From NCBI GenBank assembly GCA_006844765.1, contig SPJV01000075.1:62001-126000 (forward strand): 64,000 nucleotides of DNA, read 5' to 3'. Under the pieces are notes generated by a model. That model was not told the origin of the DNA, did not search any database, and was given only the letters and a program-made list of their open reading frames with translations. This document shows, piece after piece, positions 33,216-41,553 of the stretch. Within the stretch, counting starts at the first letter, position 1; every line of letters begins with the position of its first letter. Position numbers and translations under genes: made by a program. Source of the stretch: Alphaproteobacteria bacterium (lineage in GTDB: Bacteria > Pseudomonadota > Alphaproteobacteria > UBA8366 > Aestuariispiraceae).

Positions 33216-34118
33216 CTATGCAAGTTCGGACAACGCCGTTCTTAGACGGGGAGATGCGAAGTCGATGAAGGCGCGGATCTTGGGGGCGACAAGCTTGGCG
33301 TGGGGATGGACCAAATGCACTGGCTGTGGCTCAAGCGTATAGGACGGGAGTATTGGGACGAGTGTTCCGACCCGAATTTGCGCCGCGACCATGTAAGACA
33401 AGGCATTGGTGATGCCTTGGCCTGCTTCAGCAGCTTGTATTGATGTGACCGCATCATTGATCTCAAATCTTGGTGTTAAGGAAACACTCCCCAACTTTTG
33501 ATTCTTTCGATAGCGCCATTCGCCATTTTGCATAAGGCTCGTGAAGGCGATGATGGCGTGGGAGCGTAGGTCACTGGGTATCGTTGGTATCCCGTGTTCG
33601 GCGAGGTAAGACGGGCTTGCGACGAGAATCCGGTGAACGGTGCCTACCTGCTTTGCGATCAGGCTTGAGTCCGGCAGCGGCCCAATGCGAACAGCAATAT
33701 CGATACCTTCTTCAACCAAATTGACGACCCGGTCCAAAAGCATCACGGAAACCGAAACACTCGGGTGCTGAACCAGAAAGTCAGAGACAATTGGCGCCAG
33801 CGCAGAACGCCCGAAAGTCACTGAGGCGGTCATCGTCAAATGTCCTTGCGGCACGGCAGTGTCGCCTACCGCTTCTTTCTCCGCGAACTCCAGGTCCGAT
33901 ATGATACGTTCGGCGCTCACAAGAAACCGCTGACCGGCTTCCGTTATCGCTAAACTGCGCGTTGTTCTGTTGAAGACACGAGCGCCCAGCCGCGCCTCCA
34001 ACGAGGAGATGGCGCGTGTCACAGCCGGTGGCGACATTCTGAGACGCCGGCCAGCCTTAGCGAAGCTCCCCGTTCTCGCGGCGGCAATAAACACTTCAAG
34101 CTCGTGCAGGCGATCCAT
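33216..34118 (-). CDS. LysR family transcriptional regulator
   Basis: 300 residues. The N-terminal winged helix-turn-helix (LHELEVFIAAARTGSFAKAGRRLRMSPPAVTRAISSLEARLG is family-typical across its length) is followed by the LysR substrate-binding domain (about 90-295). It is divergent from the carboxymuconolactone-decarboxylase-like gene, whose cassette it probably controls. A 21-base inverted repeat lies four bases upstream of its start codon, so it likely autoregulates. The CrgA/YhjC-like subgroup often regulates nearby redox or quinone-stress genes. Confidence 0.92.
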   Translation of the reverse strand: MDRLHELEVFIAAARTGSFAKAGRRLRMSPPAVTRAISSLEARLGARVFNRTTRSLAITEAGQRFLVSAERIISDLEFAEKEAVGDTAVPQGHLTMTASVTFGRSALAPIVSDFLVQHPSVSVSVMLLDRVVNLVEEGIDIAVRIGPLPDSSLIAKQVGTVHRILVASPSYLAEHGIPTIPSDLRSHAIIAFTSLMQNGEWRYRKNQKLGSVSLTPRFEINDAVTSIQAAEAGQGITNALSYMVAAQIRVGTLVPILPSYTLEPQPVHLVHPHAKLVAPKIRAFIDFASPRLRTALSELA

Positions 34119-34121
34119 AGA

Positions 34122-34142
34122 TTATTCCTTTAAATGGAATAA
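34122..34142. promoter_or_regulatory. Likely LysR operator (TTATTCC-N7-GGAATAA)
   Basis: A perfect 7-bp inverted repeat with a 7-base TTTAAAT spacer, containing the LysR-type T-N11-A pattern. It sits in the divergent region between the LysR start (34118) and the cassette starting at 34277, next to the regulator's start codon. Confidence 0.65.
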
Positions 34143-34276
34143 AGACTTTCTTATTGAATGTATTCTTCCAAATCAAGCCTTGCGCCATATTCCGTTCCGG
34201 GACGCGCTGCTGCGTCTGCACATCGTCGCGGCCGATTTCGTTGTGAAGGCCGCTGATAACTCAAAGGAGAAGTGAA

Positions 34277-34822
34277 ATGGCACGTTTAGACGTAATCGAC
34301 CCGAAGACAGCGAGTGGTGAGGCAAAGGAATTGCTTGATGCGGTTCAGTCCGGATTGGGAATGGTTCCAAACTTCATCCGCGTCCTGGCGAATTCACCAG
34401 CGGCATTGTCAGCATTCCTGGGTCTCCATGGGATCGCCGGTGCCGGGACACTCGACCCAAAAACGCGGGAGCGTATTGCACTCGCTGTCGCAGAACAGAA
34501 CGCGTGCCAATACTGCGTGTCCGCTCATACCGCGATTGGCCGGAAGGCGGGCCTCGACGTCGAGGAAATTCTCGCCAATCGTCAGGGGCGCTCATCGGAT
34601 TCAAAGGCCGCGGCGGCCATTACCTTCGCCGGATTGCTTGTTGAGAATATGGGTGAGGTGAGTACGGCAGAATTCGAAACCGTGCGGGCCGCCGGGCATG
34701 ACGATGCTGAGATCATCGAGATCATTGCTCATGTCGCGATGAATATCTTCACCAATCTGATCGGCAAAGCGACGCAGGTGGAAATCGATTTCCCTGAAGT
34801 TGCGTTGAATCAAGCGGCTTAG
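34277..34822 (+). CDS. Carboxymuconolactone decarboxylase/AhpD-like protein
   Basis: 181 residues, an all-helical AhpD-like domain. The redox motif ACQYCVSAHT (CxxC followed by a His three residues later, near residue 76) matches peroxidase-related members of the family rather than true 4-carboxymuconolactone decarboxylases. GLGMVPNFIRVLANSPAAL near 26-45 is the usual N-terminal signature. A thiol-based peroxide or electrophile role is likely. A GGAG site is near 34265. It is first of a three-gene rightward cassette under the LysR regulator. Confidence 0.88.
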   Translation: MARLDVIDPKTASGEAKELLDAVQSGLGMVPNFIRVLANSPAALSAFLGLHGIAGAGTLDPKTRERIALAVAEQNACQYCVSAHTAIGRKAGLDVEEILANRQGRSSDSKAAAAITFAGLLVENMGEVSTAEFETVRAAGHDDAEIIEIIAHVAMNIFTNLIGKATQVEIDFPEVALNQAA

Positions 34823-34919
34823 CCCGACAATGGAGTCGCGACCGGTGCGATAAAAGTCTGCGCCGGTCGCCGAGCCAGAAGCATTCGGGATAATTCAGCC
34901 AAAAAATGGAGTATATCAA

Positions 34920-35405
34920 ATGAGCGATTTTACCACGCGGATTATTCGTCCGCCGTTTCCGCCGTTCACGTTAGAACACGCTGTCTTGAAGGTCAGAATG
35001 GCGGAAGATGCGTGGAATTCCCGTGATCCGGAGCGTGTCGCCCCTGCCTATACGGAAGATAGTGTTTGGCGTAATCGAGATGTTTTTCCGAAAGGCCGCG
35101 CAGAGATCATCAAGTTTCTCCACCAGAAATGGGAGCGGGAGCAGGAATACCGGCTGATCAAAGAGCTCTGGTCATTCGCTGGAAGTCGGATTGCGGTTCG
35201 TTTCGTTTATGAATGGCGAGATACGGCGGGGCTATGGTTCCGCAGCCACGGTAACGAGAATTGGGAGTTTGATGATCGCGGCCTTATGCGTGAACGCCAT
35301 GCGAGCATCAATGATCGGATGATCGATGAATCCGACCGCAAGTTTCTCTGGCCGCTCGGCTCGCGCCCGGTCGATCATCCAGGGCTGACAGAGCTTGGGC
35401 TATAG
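34920..35405 (+). CDS. DUF1348 family protein (NTF2-like fold)
   Basis: 161 residues with PPFPPFTLEHAVLKVRMAEDAWNSRD and YTEDSVWRNRDVFPKGRAEI, then GLWFRSHGNENWEFDDRGLM. This is the pattern of DUF1348, a nuclear-transport-factor-2-like cone fold related to SnoaL. No catalytic residue is evident. It is found across bacteria beside stress or detoxification genes. It is second in the cassette, about 100 bases after the AhpD-like gene. Confidence 0.88.
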   Translation: MSDFTTRIIRPPFPPFTLEHAVLKVRMAEDAWNSRDPERVAPAYTEDSVWRNRDVFPKGRAEIIKFLHQKWEREQEYRLIKELWSFAGSRIAVRFVYEWRDTAGLWFRSHGNENWEFDDRGLMRERHASINDRMIDESDRKFLWPLGSRPVDHPGLTELGL

Positions 35406-35435
35406 CAGGTTAGACAAACGAACAGGGAGGCAAAC

Positions 35436-36056
35436 ATGCCCAATCAATTTGCAGCAATCGCTTTTACGCCTTCGGTGAAAGCAATGCAGGCGGAACGGGG
35501 AAGCCGAAACGCCTATGGCAAACAGGAAGAACATCCTGAGTTGCTCAACCACGTGCTCGGTGATGCGGAGGCCGCGTTTATAGCGGAACGAGATTCATTC
35601 TATTTGGCGACGGTCGGCGAAACCGGCTGGCCTTACATGCAGCATCGCGGTGGTCCAGTCGGGTTTATGCGCATCCTGGATGAGAACCGGCTCGGTTTCG
35701 CAGATTTCCGCGGCAACCGCCAATATATCACTACCGGCAATCTGCAGGGTGATGACCGGGTTTCCATATTCTTGATCGATTATCCAAATAAACGCCGATT
35801 GAAAATCTTGGGCCGCGCTAAGGCCGTCGATCTTGATGATGAAGCAATGCTGTCCCGACTCGAAGTCCCAGGTTATCGCGCCCGGGTTGAGCGCGGGATT
35901 ATCATTTTTGTCGAGGCCTATGATTGGAATTGCCCGCAACACATCACAGAGCGCTATACACGCGAGCAAGTGATGGTGATGACCTCTGCATTGGCGGCGC
36001 GTGTTGAAGCTCTTGAGGCAGAACTCGCCAATCATGGTCGGCGGGGCGAACGCTAA
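35436..36056 (+). CDS. Pyridoxamine 5'-phosphate oxidase-related flavin-binding protein
   Basis: 206 residues with a split-barrel FMN-binding core. FIAERDSFYLATVGETGWPYMQHRGGPVGF (about 48-77) is the family's strand pair, and GNRQYITTGNLQGDDRVSIFLIDYP carries flavin-phosphate contacts. The C-terminal stretch (NCPQHITERYT, then a coiled helix) is common in PNPOx-like proteins of about 200 residues. A quinone or nitro-compound reducing role is possible. GGGAGG lies a few bases upstream. It is last in the LysR-linked cassette. Confidence 0.88.
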   Translation: MPNQFAAIAFTPSVKAMQAERGSRNAYGKQEEHPELLNHVLGDAEAAFIAERDSFYLATVGETGWPYMQHRGGPVGFMRILDENRLGFADFRGNRQYITTGNLQGDDRVSIFLIDYPNKRRLKILGRAKAVDLDDEAMLSRLEVPGYRARVERGIIIFVEAYDWNCPQHITERYTREQVMVMTSALAARVEALEAELANHGRRGER

Positions 36057-36085
36057 TGTGAGCCCCCCGCCAGCCTTGATCTGTG

Positions 36086-36187
36086 TTAAGATGCCAGCTT
36101 GCCCAGTTCTGCCAGAAGCAGGGCGATGGTTGATGTGTCTATGCTGTCGGGGGCGAGATAAAACAGCTTGATAACCGGGTCCACGAC
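36086..36187 (-). pseudogene. Possible C-terminal gene remnant (TetR-like?)
   Basis: A 33-codon open stretch ending at TAA 36088 has protein-like composition (DPVIKLFYLAPDSIDTST, then ALLLAELGKLAS). An in-frame TAG (36190-36188) stops it on the upstream side. The amphipathic ending resembles the last helices of TetR-type regulators, but the fragment is too short for certainty. It lies just past the PNPOx-like gene on the opposite strand. Confidence 0.3.
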
Positions 36188-36214
36188 CTATTTTAAAAAC
36201 AGCGATCAATGACG

Positions 36215-36232
36215 TTTAGACTCGCGTCTAAA
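36215..36232. promoter_or_regulatory. Inverted repeat TTTAGAC-TCGC-GTCTAAA
   Basis: A perfect 7-bp inverted repeat with a 4-base centre, spanning the stop codon of the CocE-type gene. The shape resembles TetR-family operators (TAGAC-N4-GTCTA), but its place at a gene end also allows an RNA hairpin. No T run follows closely on either strand. Confidence 0.4.
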
Positions 36233-38276
36233 TGACCCGCCTTGGCACGCGTTCGTCGATCTTGCGCGTTGCAGTCGGCGTTCCGTCCTCGCTAATGTCG
36301 ACATGCCCCATGAAGTTGAGCGCATCGAGATCGGCGGTCACTGTCAGCACACCTTCCAGCTTGGTCGACCAATTTCCGCGAGTGTTTGCGATCGTGTAGT
36401 GCAGTTCCGCCTTGGCGCTCAGTGGATCGTCGCCCTGGCATGAGTACTTCAGTGAACCCCGGGTATCGAGGGTCATGCCGTGCGCCTCGATCCGAAAGGC
36501 GCCGTCGTCCTTGATATAGGTTCGGGTCCATCGGTCGGCGACGAGGTCGCGTTCGATCGTTCGCTCGCGCGCGACGGGGCGAAGCCACGTCATATCTAAC
36601 GGCGGCGGCATGGTGGGTTTCGCAAAATCTGGCACCGGATCGTCTGGGGCCTCAGCGGGCCAGACCGGAAGGTCGAACCGGCATCCGCTTGTATCCAAGA
36701 CCACCGTCATCCGTTCTGGCGCGGGCCAGATCAATGGGAAGCTTTCGGTCGAAACAGAAACCCGGATGCGATGGCCGGCGGGCACATGCTGGGCGATGTC
36801 GTTGGCAGCTATCGAGACATCCATCCACGCGCCCGGCTCCATCGGCTCCGGCCTATCGAACCCGTTTCGATGCGCGAGGTTAAGGAGGCCATAGGTGATC
36901 TGGCTGCTCGTCCCATCAGGTGCGACATCGCATACCCGCAGGGTCAAATTTCCCAACCGCGTATCAGTTCGGATCCGCAGTCGCGCGATCGGAGCGCCGC
37001 AAATCTCTATTGGGTGCTCTAGCACGGCGCTGTCGAAGCAAAGCGATCCAGCATCTTCTTCCCGCTGGTCCGGCGGTAGCTCCGGGCCGACACCATGGGG
37101 CAGCCACTCCCCACCTGACATGGCGTTCGCAAGAGGGGATTTCAGGGTAAGCGGCGCGCCGGGTGCTGCTTCCGTGTCGAGGCGTCCCGGGTTCATCGCG
37201 TAGCGGACATTCTCCGTCTCGCGCGGCGGCCAGCAGTCGGTCCCGATCCAGCGGCCATCCCGAAAGGGTCGGGACGTAGCGGGCGGTGCCGGGTCCTGCA
37301 TGTAGAAGGTCAGGCGCGGTTCCCGGTCCATGCCATTGTCGATACCCTTCAGCCACCGATCCCACCAACGTGTTGCCTCCTGCAAGAAACCGATCTGCGG
37401 GCCGGGCATCGCGATATGCGGATAGGTATGAGCCCAAGGGCCGATCAGCGTCCGGCACGGCGCCTTGATCCCGTTCGCCATCCGAACGGCGGCGTTGCTG
37501 TAGCCATCCACCCAGCCGCACATGACGTAGGTCGCGGCCTCGATATCGTCGTAGTTCTCGCGGACCGACGCATGGCGCCAATAGGCGGATTTTTCCTGCT
37601 CCCCTGTCCAATGCTCCAGGACGGAGGGCGCCTTCTCAATCCTCTCCCGCCAGATGTCTCGCCATTCGTCTCCCACGAGAAGCGGATCCGGGGGGCGCAT
37701 CATGTAGAGGAAATATAGCCACCCCCAGGAGAGATTGGCGGTCAGCAGACAGCCACCCTTGAAATGGATGTCATCCATGAAGCGGTCATCGGTGCCGTGG
37801 ACCGGGATGATGGCTTTAAGCGATGGGGGGCGGCGCGCTGCGACCTGCAACGCGCTGAAAGCGCCCCAGGACATGCCGAACATGCCGGTCGTGCCGCTAC
37901 ACCAGGGCTGGGCGGCGATCCAGGCCAGGGCCTCAACCGCATCATCCTGTTCCTGGACCACATACTCATCCATCGGCCCGCCGTCGGATTCCTGCGATCC
38001 ACGCGTCTCCAGCCGGATCGACGCATAGCCATGCCCGGCAAACCAGGGATGGATCAACTGATCGCGCGGGGCGGAGAAGTCTCGATGGCGGAAGGGGATA
38101 TATTCAATAACAGCCGGAACCGGGTCCGCTTCCGCATCCTCCGGGATCCACATACGCGCCGACAGCCGTGTTCCATCGGATAACGGAATCCGAAGGTCTT
38201 CAACAACCCGGACCCGCCGCGGAAACGTCGCCACCTGTTCGATGGTAGCGACGTCTGCGGCGACCAGATTGACCAT
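36228..38276 (-). CDS. CocE/NonD family hydrolase (X-Pro dipeptidyl-peptidase type)
   Basis: 682 residues. An alpha/beta-hydrolase domain has nucleophile Ser in GMSWGAFSALQ (near 145), the acid after VMCGWVDGYS and His in GPWAHTYPH (near 290). A C-terminal jelly-roll domain follows (GNLTLRVCDVAPDG...QHVPAGHRIRVSVST). The family includes cocaine esterase, alpha-amino-acid ester hydrolases and X-Pro aminopeptidases. The extra 100-residue tail (from about 560) is longer than in CocE. No signal peptide is seen. It follows leuB by 12 bases and may be read through from it. Confidence 0.88.
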   Translation of the reverse strand: MVNLVAADVATIEQVATFPRRVRVVEDLRIPLSDGTRLSARMWIPEDAEADPVPAVIEYIPFRHRDFSAPRDQLIHPWFAGHGYASIRLETRGSQESDGGPMDEYVVQEQDDAVEALAWIAAQPWCSGTTGMFGMSWGAFSALQVAARRPPSLKAIIPVHGTDDRFMDDIHFKGGCLLTANLSWGWLYFLYMMRPPDPLLVGDEWRDIWRERIEKAPSVLEHWTGEQEKSAYWRHASVRENYDDIEAATYVMCGWVDGYSNAAVRMANGIKAPCRTLIGPWAHTYPHIAMPGPQIGFLQEATRWWDRWLKGIDNGMDREPRLTFYMQDPAPPATSRPFRDGRWIGTDCWPPRETENVRYAMNPGRLDTEAAPGAPLTLKSPLANAMSGGEWLPHGVGPELPPDQREEDAGSLCFDSAVLEHPIEICGAPIARLRIRTDTRLGNLTLRVCDVAPDGTSSQITYGLLNLAHRNGFDRPEPMEPGAWMDVSIAANDIAQHVPAGHRIRVSVSTESFPLIWPAPERMTVVLDTSGCRFDLPVWPAEAPDDPVPDFAKPTMPPPLDMTWLRPVARERTIERDLVADRWTRTYIKDDGAFRIEAHGMTLDTRGSLKYSCQGDDPLSAKAELHYTIANTRGNWSTKLEGVLTVTADLDALNFMGHVDISEDGTPTATRKIDERVPRRVI

Positions 38277-38288
38277 GATGGAAGCCCC

Positions 38289-39398
38289 TTAGGCGGCCAG
38301 CTTGTCCAGTTCTGCCACGACCGCATCGCCCATCTGGCCGGTCGACAGGATGTCACAGCCGTCAGAGGAGATATCCGCTGTGCGCTTTTTCTGGCTCAGC
38401 AGGTTCTGGGCAGCCTGTTCGATCAGGTCGGCGTCATCACCGAGGTCGAAGCTGTAGCGCAGCGCCATCGCGAAGCTGAGCAACATGGCAAGCGGGTTCG
38501 CCTTGCCTTCGCCGGCAATGTCGGGGGCAGAGCCATGGACCGGCTCATAGAGCGCCTTGCGGCGACCGGTGACATCAGTTGCGCCCAGCGAGGCGGAGGG
38601 CAGCATGCCCAGCGAGCCGGTCAGCATTGCCGCACAATCCGACAGGATATCCCCGAACAGGTTGTCGGTGACGATCACATCGAACTGCTTCGGCCAGCGC
38701 ACCAGCTGCATGGCGCAGTTATCGGCATACATATGGCCGAGTTCGATATCTTCATTGCCGTTTTTATGAACCTCGGTCACCGTCTCCCGCCAGAAGACGC
38801 CGGTTTTCATGACATTGGCTTTTTCCGCAGAAGTAACTTTACCATTCCGCTTGCGCGCCAAGTCAAAGGCGACTTCGGCGACACGGACGATCTCATCCTT
38901 GGTGTAGGATTGCGTGTCGATGCAGCGTTCCTTGCCTTCCCAGGTCTGCATGCCCCGCGGCTCGCCGAAATAGACACCGGCGGTCAGCTCGCGAACGATC
39001 ATGATGTCCAGGCCTTGAACGATCTCCGGCTTCAGGGTGGACGCATCCAACAGCGCATCGAAGGTCACCGCCGGGCGCAGGTTTGCGAAGAGGTCCATTT
39101 CCTTCCGCAACGCCAAAAGACCGGCCTCTGGCCGCGCTTCCCAGCCCAGTTTGTCATATTGCGGGCCACCGACCGCGCCGAAGATGACGGCATCACAATT
39201 CATCGCCGTATCCAGCGTGTTGTCATGCAGTGGCGTGCCATGCGCATCAAAGGCGGCACCGCCAACCAGGTCTTCTTTGACGTCGAAACTAACAGCGCGA
39301 CGCTTGTCCATCCAATCGACGACTTTGCGGACTTCGTTGCAGACTTCCGGGCCAATGCCATCACCGGGCAGCATCAACAGGTTCTTATTCGCGGCCAT
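38289..39398 (-). CDS. leuB: 3-isopropylmalate dehydrogenase
   Basis: 369 residues. It starts LLMLPGDGIGPEV, has FGAVGGPQYDKLG and the substrate-loop arginines (ALRKEMDLFANLRP), and the metal ligands in VTDNLFGDILSDCAAML. The NAD-specific GSAPDIAGEGKANP motif is near 285. It oxidises and decarboxylates 3-isopropylmalate in leucine synthesis. GGGAG lies upstream. No leuC or leuD is adjacent; asd, often next to leuB in alphaproteobacteria, is 15 kb away here. Confidence 0.96.
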   Translation of the reverse strand: MAANKNLLMLPGDGIGPEVCNEVRKVVDWMDKRRAVSFDVKEDLVGGAAFDAHGTPLHDNTLDTAMNCDAVIFGAVGGPQYDKLGWEARPEAGLLALRKEMDLFANLRPAVTFDALLDASTLKPEIVQGLDIMIVRELTAGVYFGEPRGMQTWEGKERCIDTQSYTKDEIVRVAEVAFDLARKRNGKVTSAEKANVMKTGVFWRETVTEVHKNGNEDIELGHMYADNCAMQLVRWPKQFDVIVTDNLFGDILSDCAAMLTGSLGMLPSASLGATDVTGRRKALYEPVHGSAPDIAGEGKANPLAMLLSFAMALRYSFDLGDDADLIEQAAQNLLSQKKRTADISSDGCDILSTGQMGDAVVAELDKLAA

Positions 39399-39534
39399 CT
39401 CGGTCTTGTCTCCCTATCTTCTGTCGCTTAAACGAGGCGAGCGGCGCCTTTCCTAACTGATTGATCTTTGCCTGAAAAGGCCTGCCGGGAAAAGGCCTCG
39501 CCGAGGCGCAACAGTTTTGAAGCGGGGTATGTGA

Positions 39535-39873
39535 ATGCGGATCTATCACTTGGCTTATCAGGATGCCTGGGATGCGGCGCAGGGCAGCGGCGTCTATCGC
39601 GGTCGGGACGCGGACAGGGCGGATGGGTTCCTGCATTTCTCCAACGCCACGCAAATCGTCGAAAGTGCGGCAAAGCATAAAGCCGGCGCGCCGGACCTGG
39701 TCTTGCTGGGGGTTGATGAAGAGACGCTTGGAGAGGCGTTGGTCTGGGAAGAATCGCGGGGCGGCAAGCTCTTCCCCCATCTCTACGGCGAATTGGCGGT
39801 CGAACATGTCGTCAGTGCTGATCCGCTTCCGGTGGGTGACGATGGTCTGCATGTTTTTCCGGAGATGATGTGA
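39535..39873 (+). CDS. DUF952 domain-containing protein
   Basis: 112 residues. RIYHLAYQDAWDAAQ at the N-terminus, DGFLHFSNATQIVESA near 32 and GGKLFPHLYGELAVEHVV near 77 match DUF952, which is related to the glutathione S-transferase/ADP-ribosyl-fold group. Conserved His and Ser in the middle motif may contact a ligand. Function is unknown. The gene overlaps the pyrD start by four bases (GTGA), a pairing common in this lineage. Confidence 0.88.
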   Translation: MRIYHLAYQDAWDAAQGSGVYRGRDADRADGFLHFSNATQIVESAAKHKAGAPDLVLLGVDEETLGEALVWEESRGGKLFPHLYGELAVEHVVSADPLPVGDDGLHVFPEMM

Positions 39874-40940
39874 GGATGGCTGTGCTGGATCGCCTCGCCC
39901 TGTCTTTTCTCCACCGCATGGATGCGGAACAGGCACATCGCTTGACCATTCGGGCGCTGAAATGCGGTTTTGGTCCGAAGTCGCGCCTGTCGGATGATCC
40001 GCGCTTGGCGGTCGAGATCTTGGGCAAACGCTTTTCCAATCCCATCGGGCTTGCTGCCGGTTTCGATAAGAATGCAGAAGTGATGGGGCCGATGGCGGCG
40101 ACGGGGCTCGGCTTTGTTGAGGTCGGCTCAATTACGCCGCGCCCACAACCGGGAAACCCTCGGCCACGAATCTTTCGGCTGCCGGCAGACCAGGCTGTCA
40201 TTAACCGTCTGGGCTTCAACAACGAAGGGGTTGCGGCCGCGCAGGCGTGCCTGGCGGCATTTCGTGCCAAAGACCGGAACACCATCGTTGGGGTCAATCT
40301 CGGCAAGAACAAAACATCAGAGGATGCAGCGGCAGATTATGCTGCCGGTGCAAAGGCCTTGGCGCCCTTTGCGGATTATCTGGTGATCAATGTGTCCTCA
40401 CCCAATACGCCGGGCCTGCGTGCCCTGCAGGATCCGGCGGAGCTGCGTGCGCTTGTCCAGGCTGTGGAGGCCGCCTCAAAAGAGGCCGGCGCCTCACCGC
40501 CGATATTGGTGAAGATCGCCCCCGACCTGGAGCAGGCGGATCTGGAAGCCATTGCCGGACTTGCTTTGGAGCCTGGTATCGCAGGCTTGATCGTCTCGAA
40601 CACAACCATCGCCCGGCCTGACAGCCTACGGGAAACCGAACGGGCAGCGGAAACGGGGGGGCTTTCCGGCAAGCCGCTCTTCCAGCCATCGACCGAAGTC
40701 TTGAAGACGGTCTATCGACTGACGGCGGGTAAGAAGCCGTTGATCGGTGTCGGCGGCATCTCTAGCGGGGCCGACGCCTATGCAAAAATCCGGGCCGGGG
40801 CGTCTCTCGTCCAGCTCTATACCGGATTGATTTATCACGGGCCCGTTCTGGTCGTCCGGATGCGGCGCGACTTGGCAGCGTGTCTGGAACGTGACGGCTT
40901 CACATCAATTGCGGAAGCCACCGGCGCGGATGCGCGCTAG
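39870..40940 (+). CDS. pyrD: Quinone-dependent dihydroorotate dehydrogenase
   Basis: 356 residues from GTG 39870 (five bases after GGAG, GTGA overlap); ATG 39876 is an alternative. It has an N-terminal membrane-associated helix (LALSFLHRMDAEQAHRLTI) and GLAAGFDKNAEVM. The class 2 catalytic Ser is in the VNVSSPNTPGLRALQ stretch, and FMN contacts include IGVGGISSG and LVQLYTGLIYHGP. It oxidises dihydroorotate at the inner membrane and passes electrons to ubiquinone. It is coupled to the DUF952 gene. Confidence 0.95.
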   Translation: MRMAVLDRLALSFLHRMDAEQAHRLTIRALKCGFGPKSRLSDDPRLAVEILGKRFSNPIGLAAGFDKNAEVMGPMAATGLGFVEVGSITPRPQPGNPRPRIFRLPADQAVINRLGFNNEGVAAAQACLAAFRAKDRNTIVGVNLGKNKTSEDAAADYAAGAKALAPFADYLVINVSSPNTPGLRALQDPAELRALVQAVEAASKEAGASPPILVKIAPDLEQADLEAIAGLALEPGIAGLIVSNTTIARPDSLRETERAAETGGLSGKPLFQPSTEVLKTVYRLTAGKKPLIGVGGISSGADAYAKIRAGASLVQLYTGLIYHGPVLVVRMRRDLAACLERDGFTSIAEATGADAR

Positions 40941-41051
40941 TTCCCTCTGTGGCGCCCTTCACATCTGACGCGATTTCTCATGAGGTTCCTCTGGTAAGTC
41001 CAGGCAGTGTCGCGGTAAAGTAACCGCAACAATCGGGTTTGGGGAACAATC

Positions 41052-41453
41052 ATGTTGATCGATCAGTTAACAGATGTGCAGCGGCGTGCCCTGCTGTCGG
41101 CCATGAAACGGATGATGGTTGCTGACTCCCGCGTGCGGCGGGAGGAACTCAGCCTTTACGCCCTCCTGCGCGAAGACCTTGGTCTTGATATAGAGATCGC
41201 CGCTTCTGAATCATACGGCGAGCTTGATCTCAGCGCTTTTGATACTGAGATTTCTCAGAAAGTTCTGATCTTTTCGCTTGGCGTTATGGCGAATGCGGAT
41301 GGCGATTTCCATTCCAGTGAAATGGCGCTTCTGGATGAAATCTGTGATCGGTTCTACTTCCCACCGGAAGAGCTGAAGGAACTCCAGGACCTTGCTACAG
41401 AACAAGGTCTGTTGATCCAGCGCCTCGTAAAGCACTTCAAGCTGCAAGAGTGA
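41052..41453 (+). CDS. TerB-like domain protein
   Basis: 133 residues, all helical. FSLGVMANADGDFHSSEMALLDEICDRF (about 76-103) resembles the TerB/DjlA pattern A.AD G...EE...L. An earlier acidic repeat (MMVADSRVRREELSLYALLREDLG) suggests two symmetric halves, as in TerB, each with an Asp/Glu cluster that could bind metal. The link to tellurite resistance is by fold only. GGGGA precedes the ATG and a perfect terminator follows. Confidence 0.65.
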   Translation: MLIDQLTDVQRRALLSAMKRMMVADSRVRREELSLYALLREDLGLDIEIAASESYGELDLSAFDTEISQKVLIFSLGVMANADGDFHSSEMALLDEICDRFYFPPEELKELQDLATEQGLLIQRLVKHFKLQE

Positions 41454-41483
41454 TCGATACCGGTGTAGTGAATGCCTGGGACG

Positions 41484-41518
41484 AAAAAAGCGGTCGAGGA
41501 TGTCTCGACCGCTTTTTT
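41484..41518. terminator. Bidirectional terminator between the TerB-like and glnT genes
   Basis: A GCGGTCGAG/CTCGACCGC stem with a 5-base loop, flanked by six A on the left and six T on the right. It works in both directions for these converging genes. Confidence 0.95.
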
Positions 41519-41553
41519 CATGCAATGATTTGAACTGCGGTCGCGTATTTCGC

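Noticed and set aside
33020..33268. 82-codon plus-strand frame before the LysR gene
   Set aside because: It runs 50 bases into the LysR gene on the other strand, resembles no family, and lies over the cytochrome c remnant.
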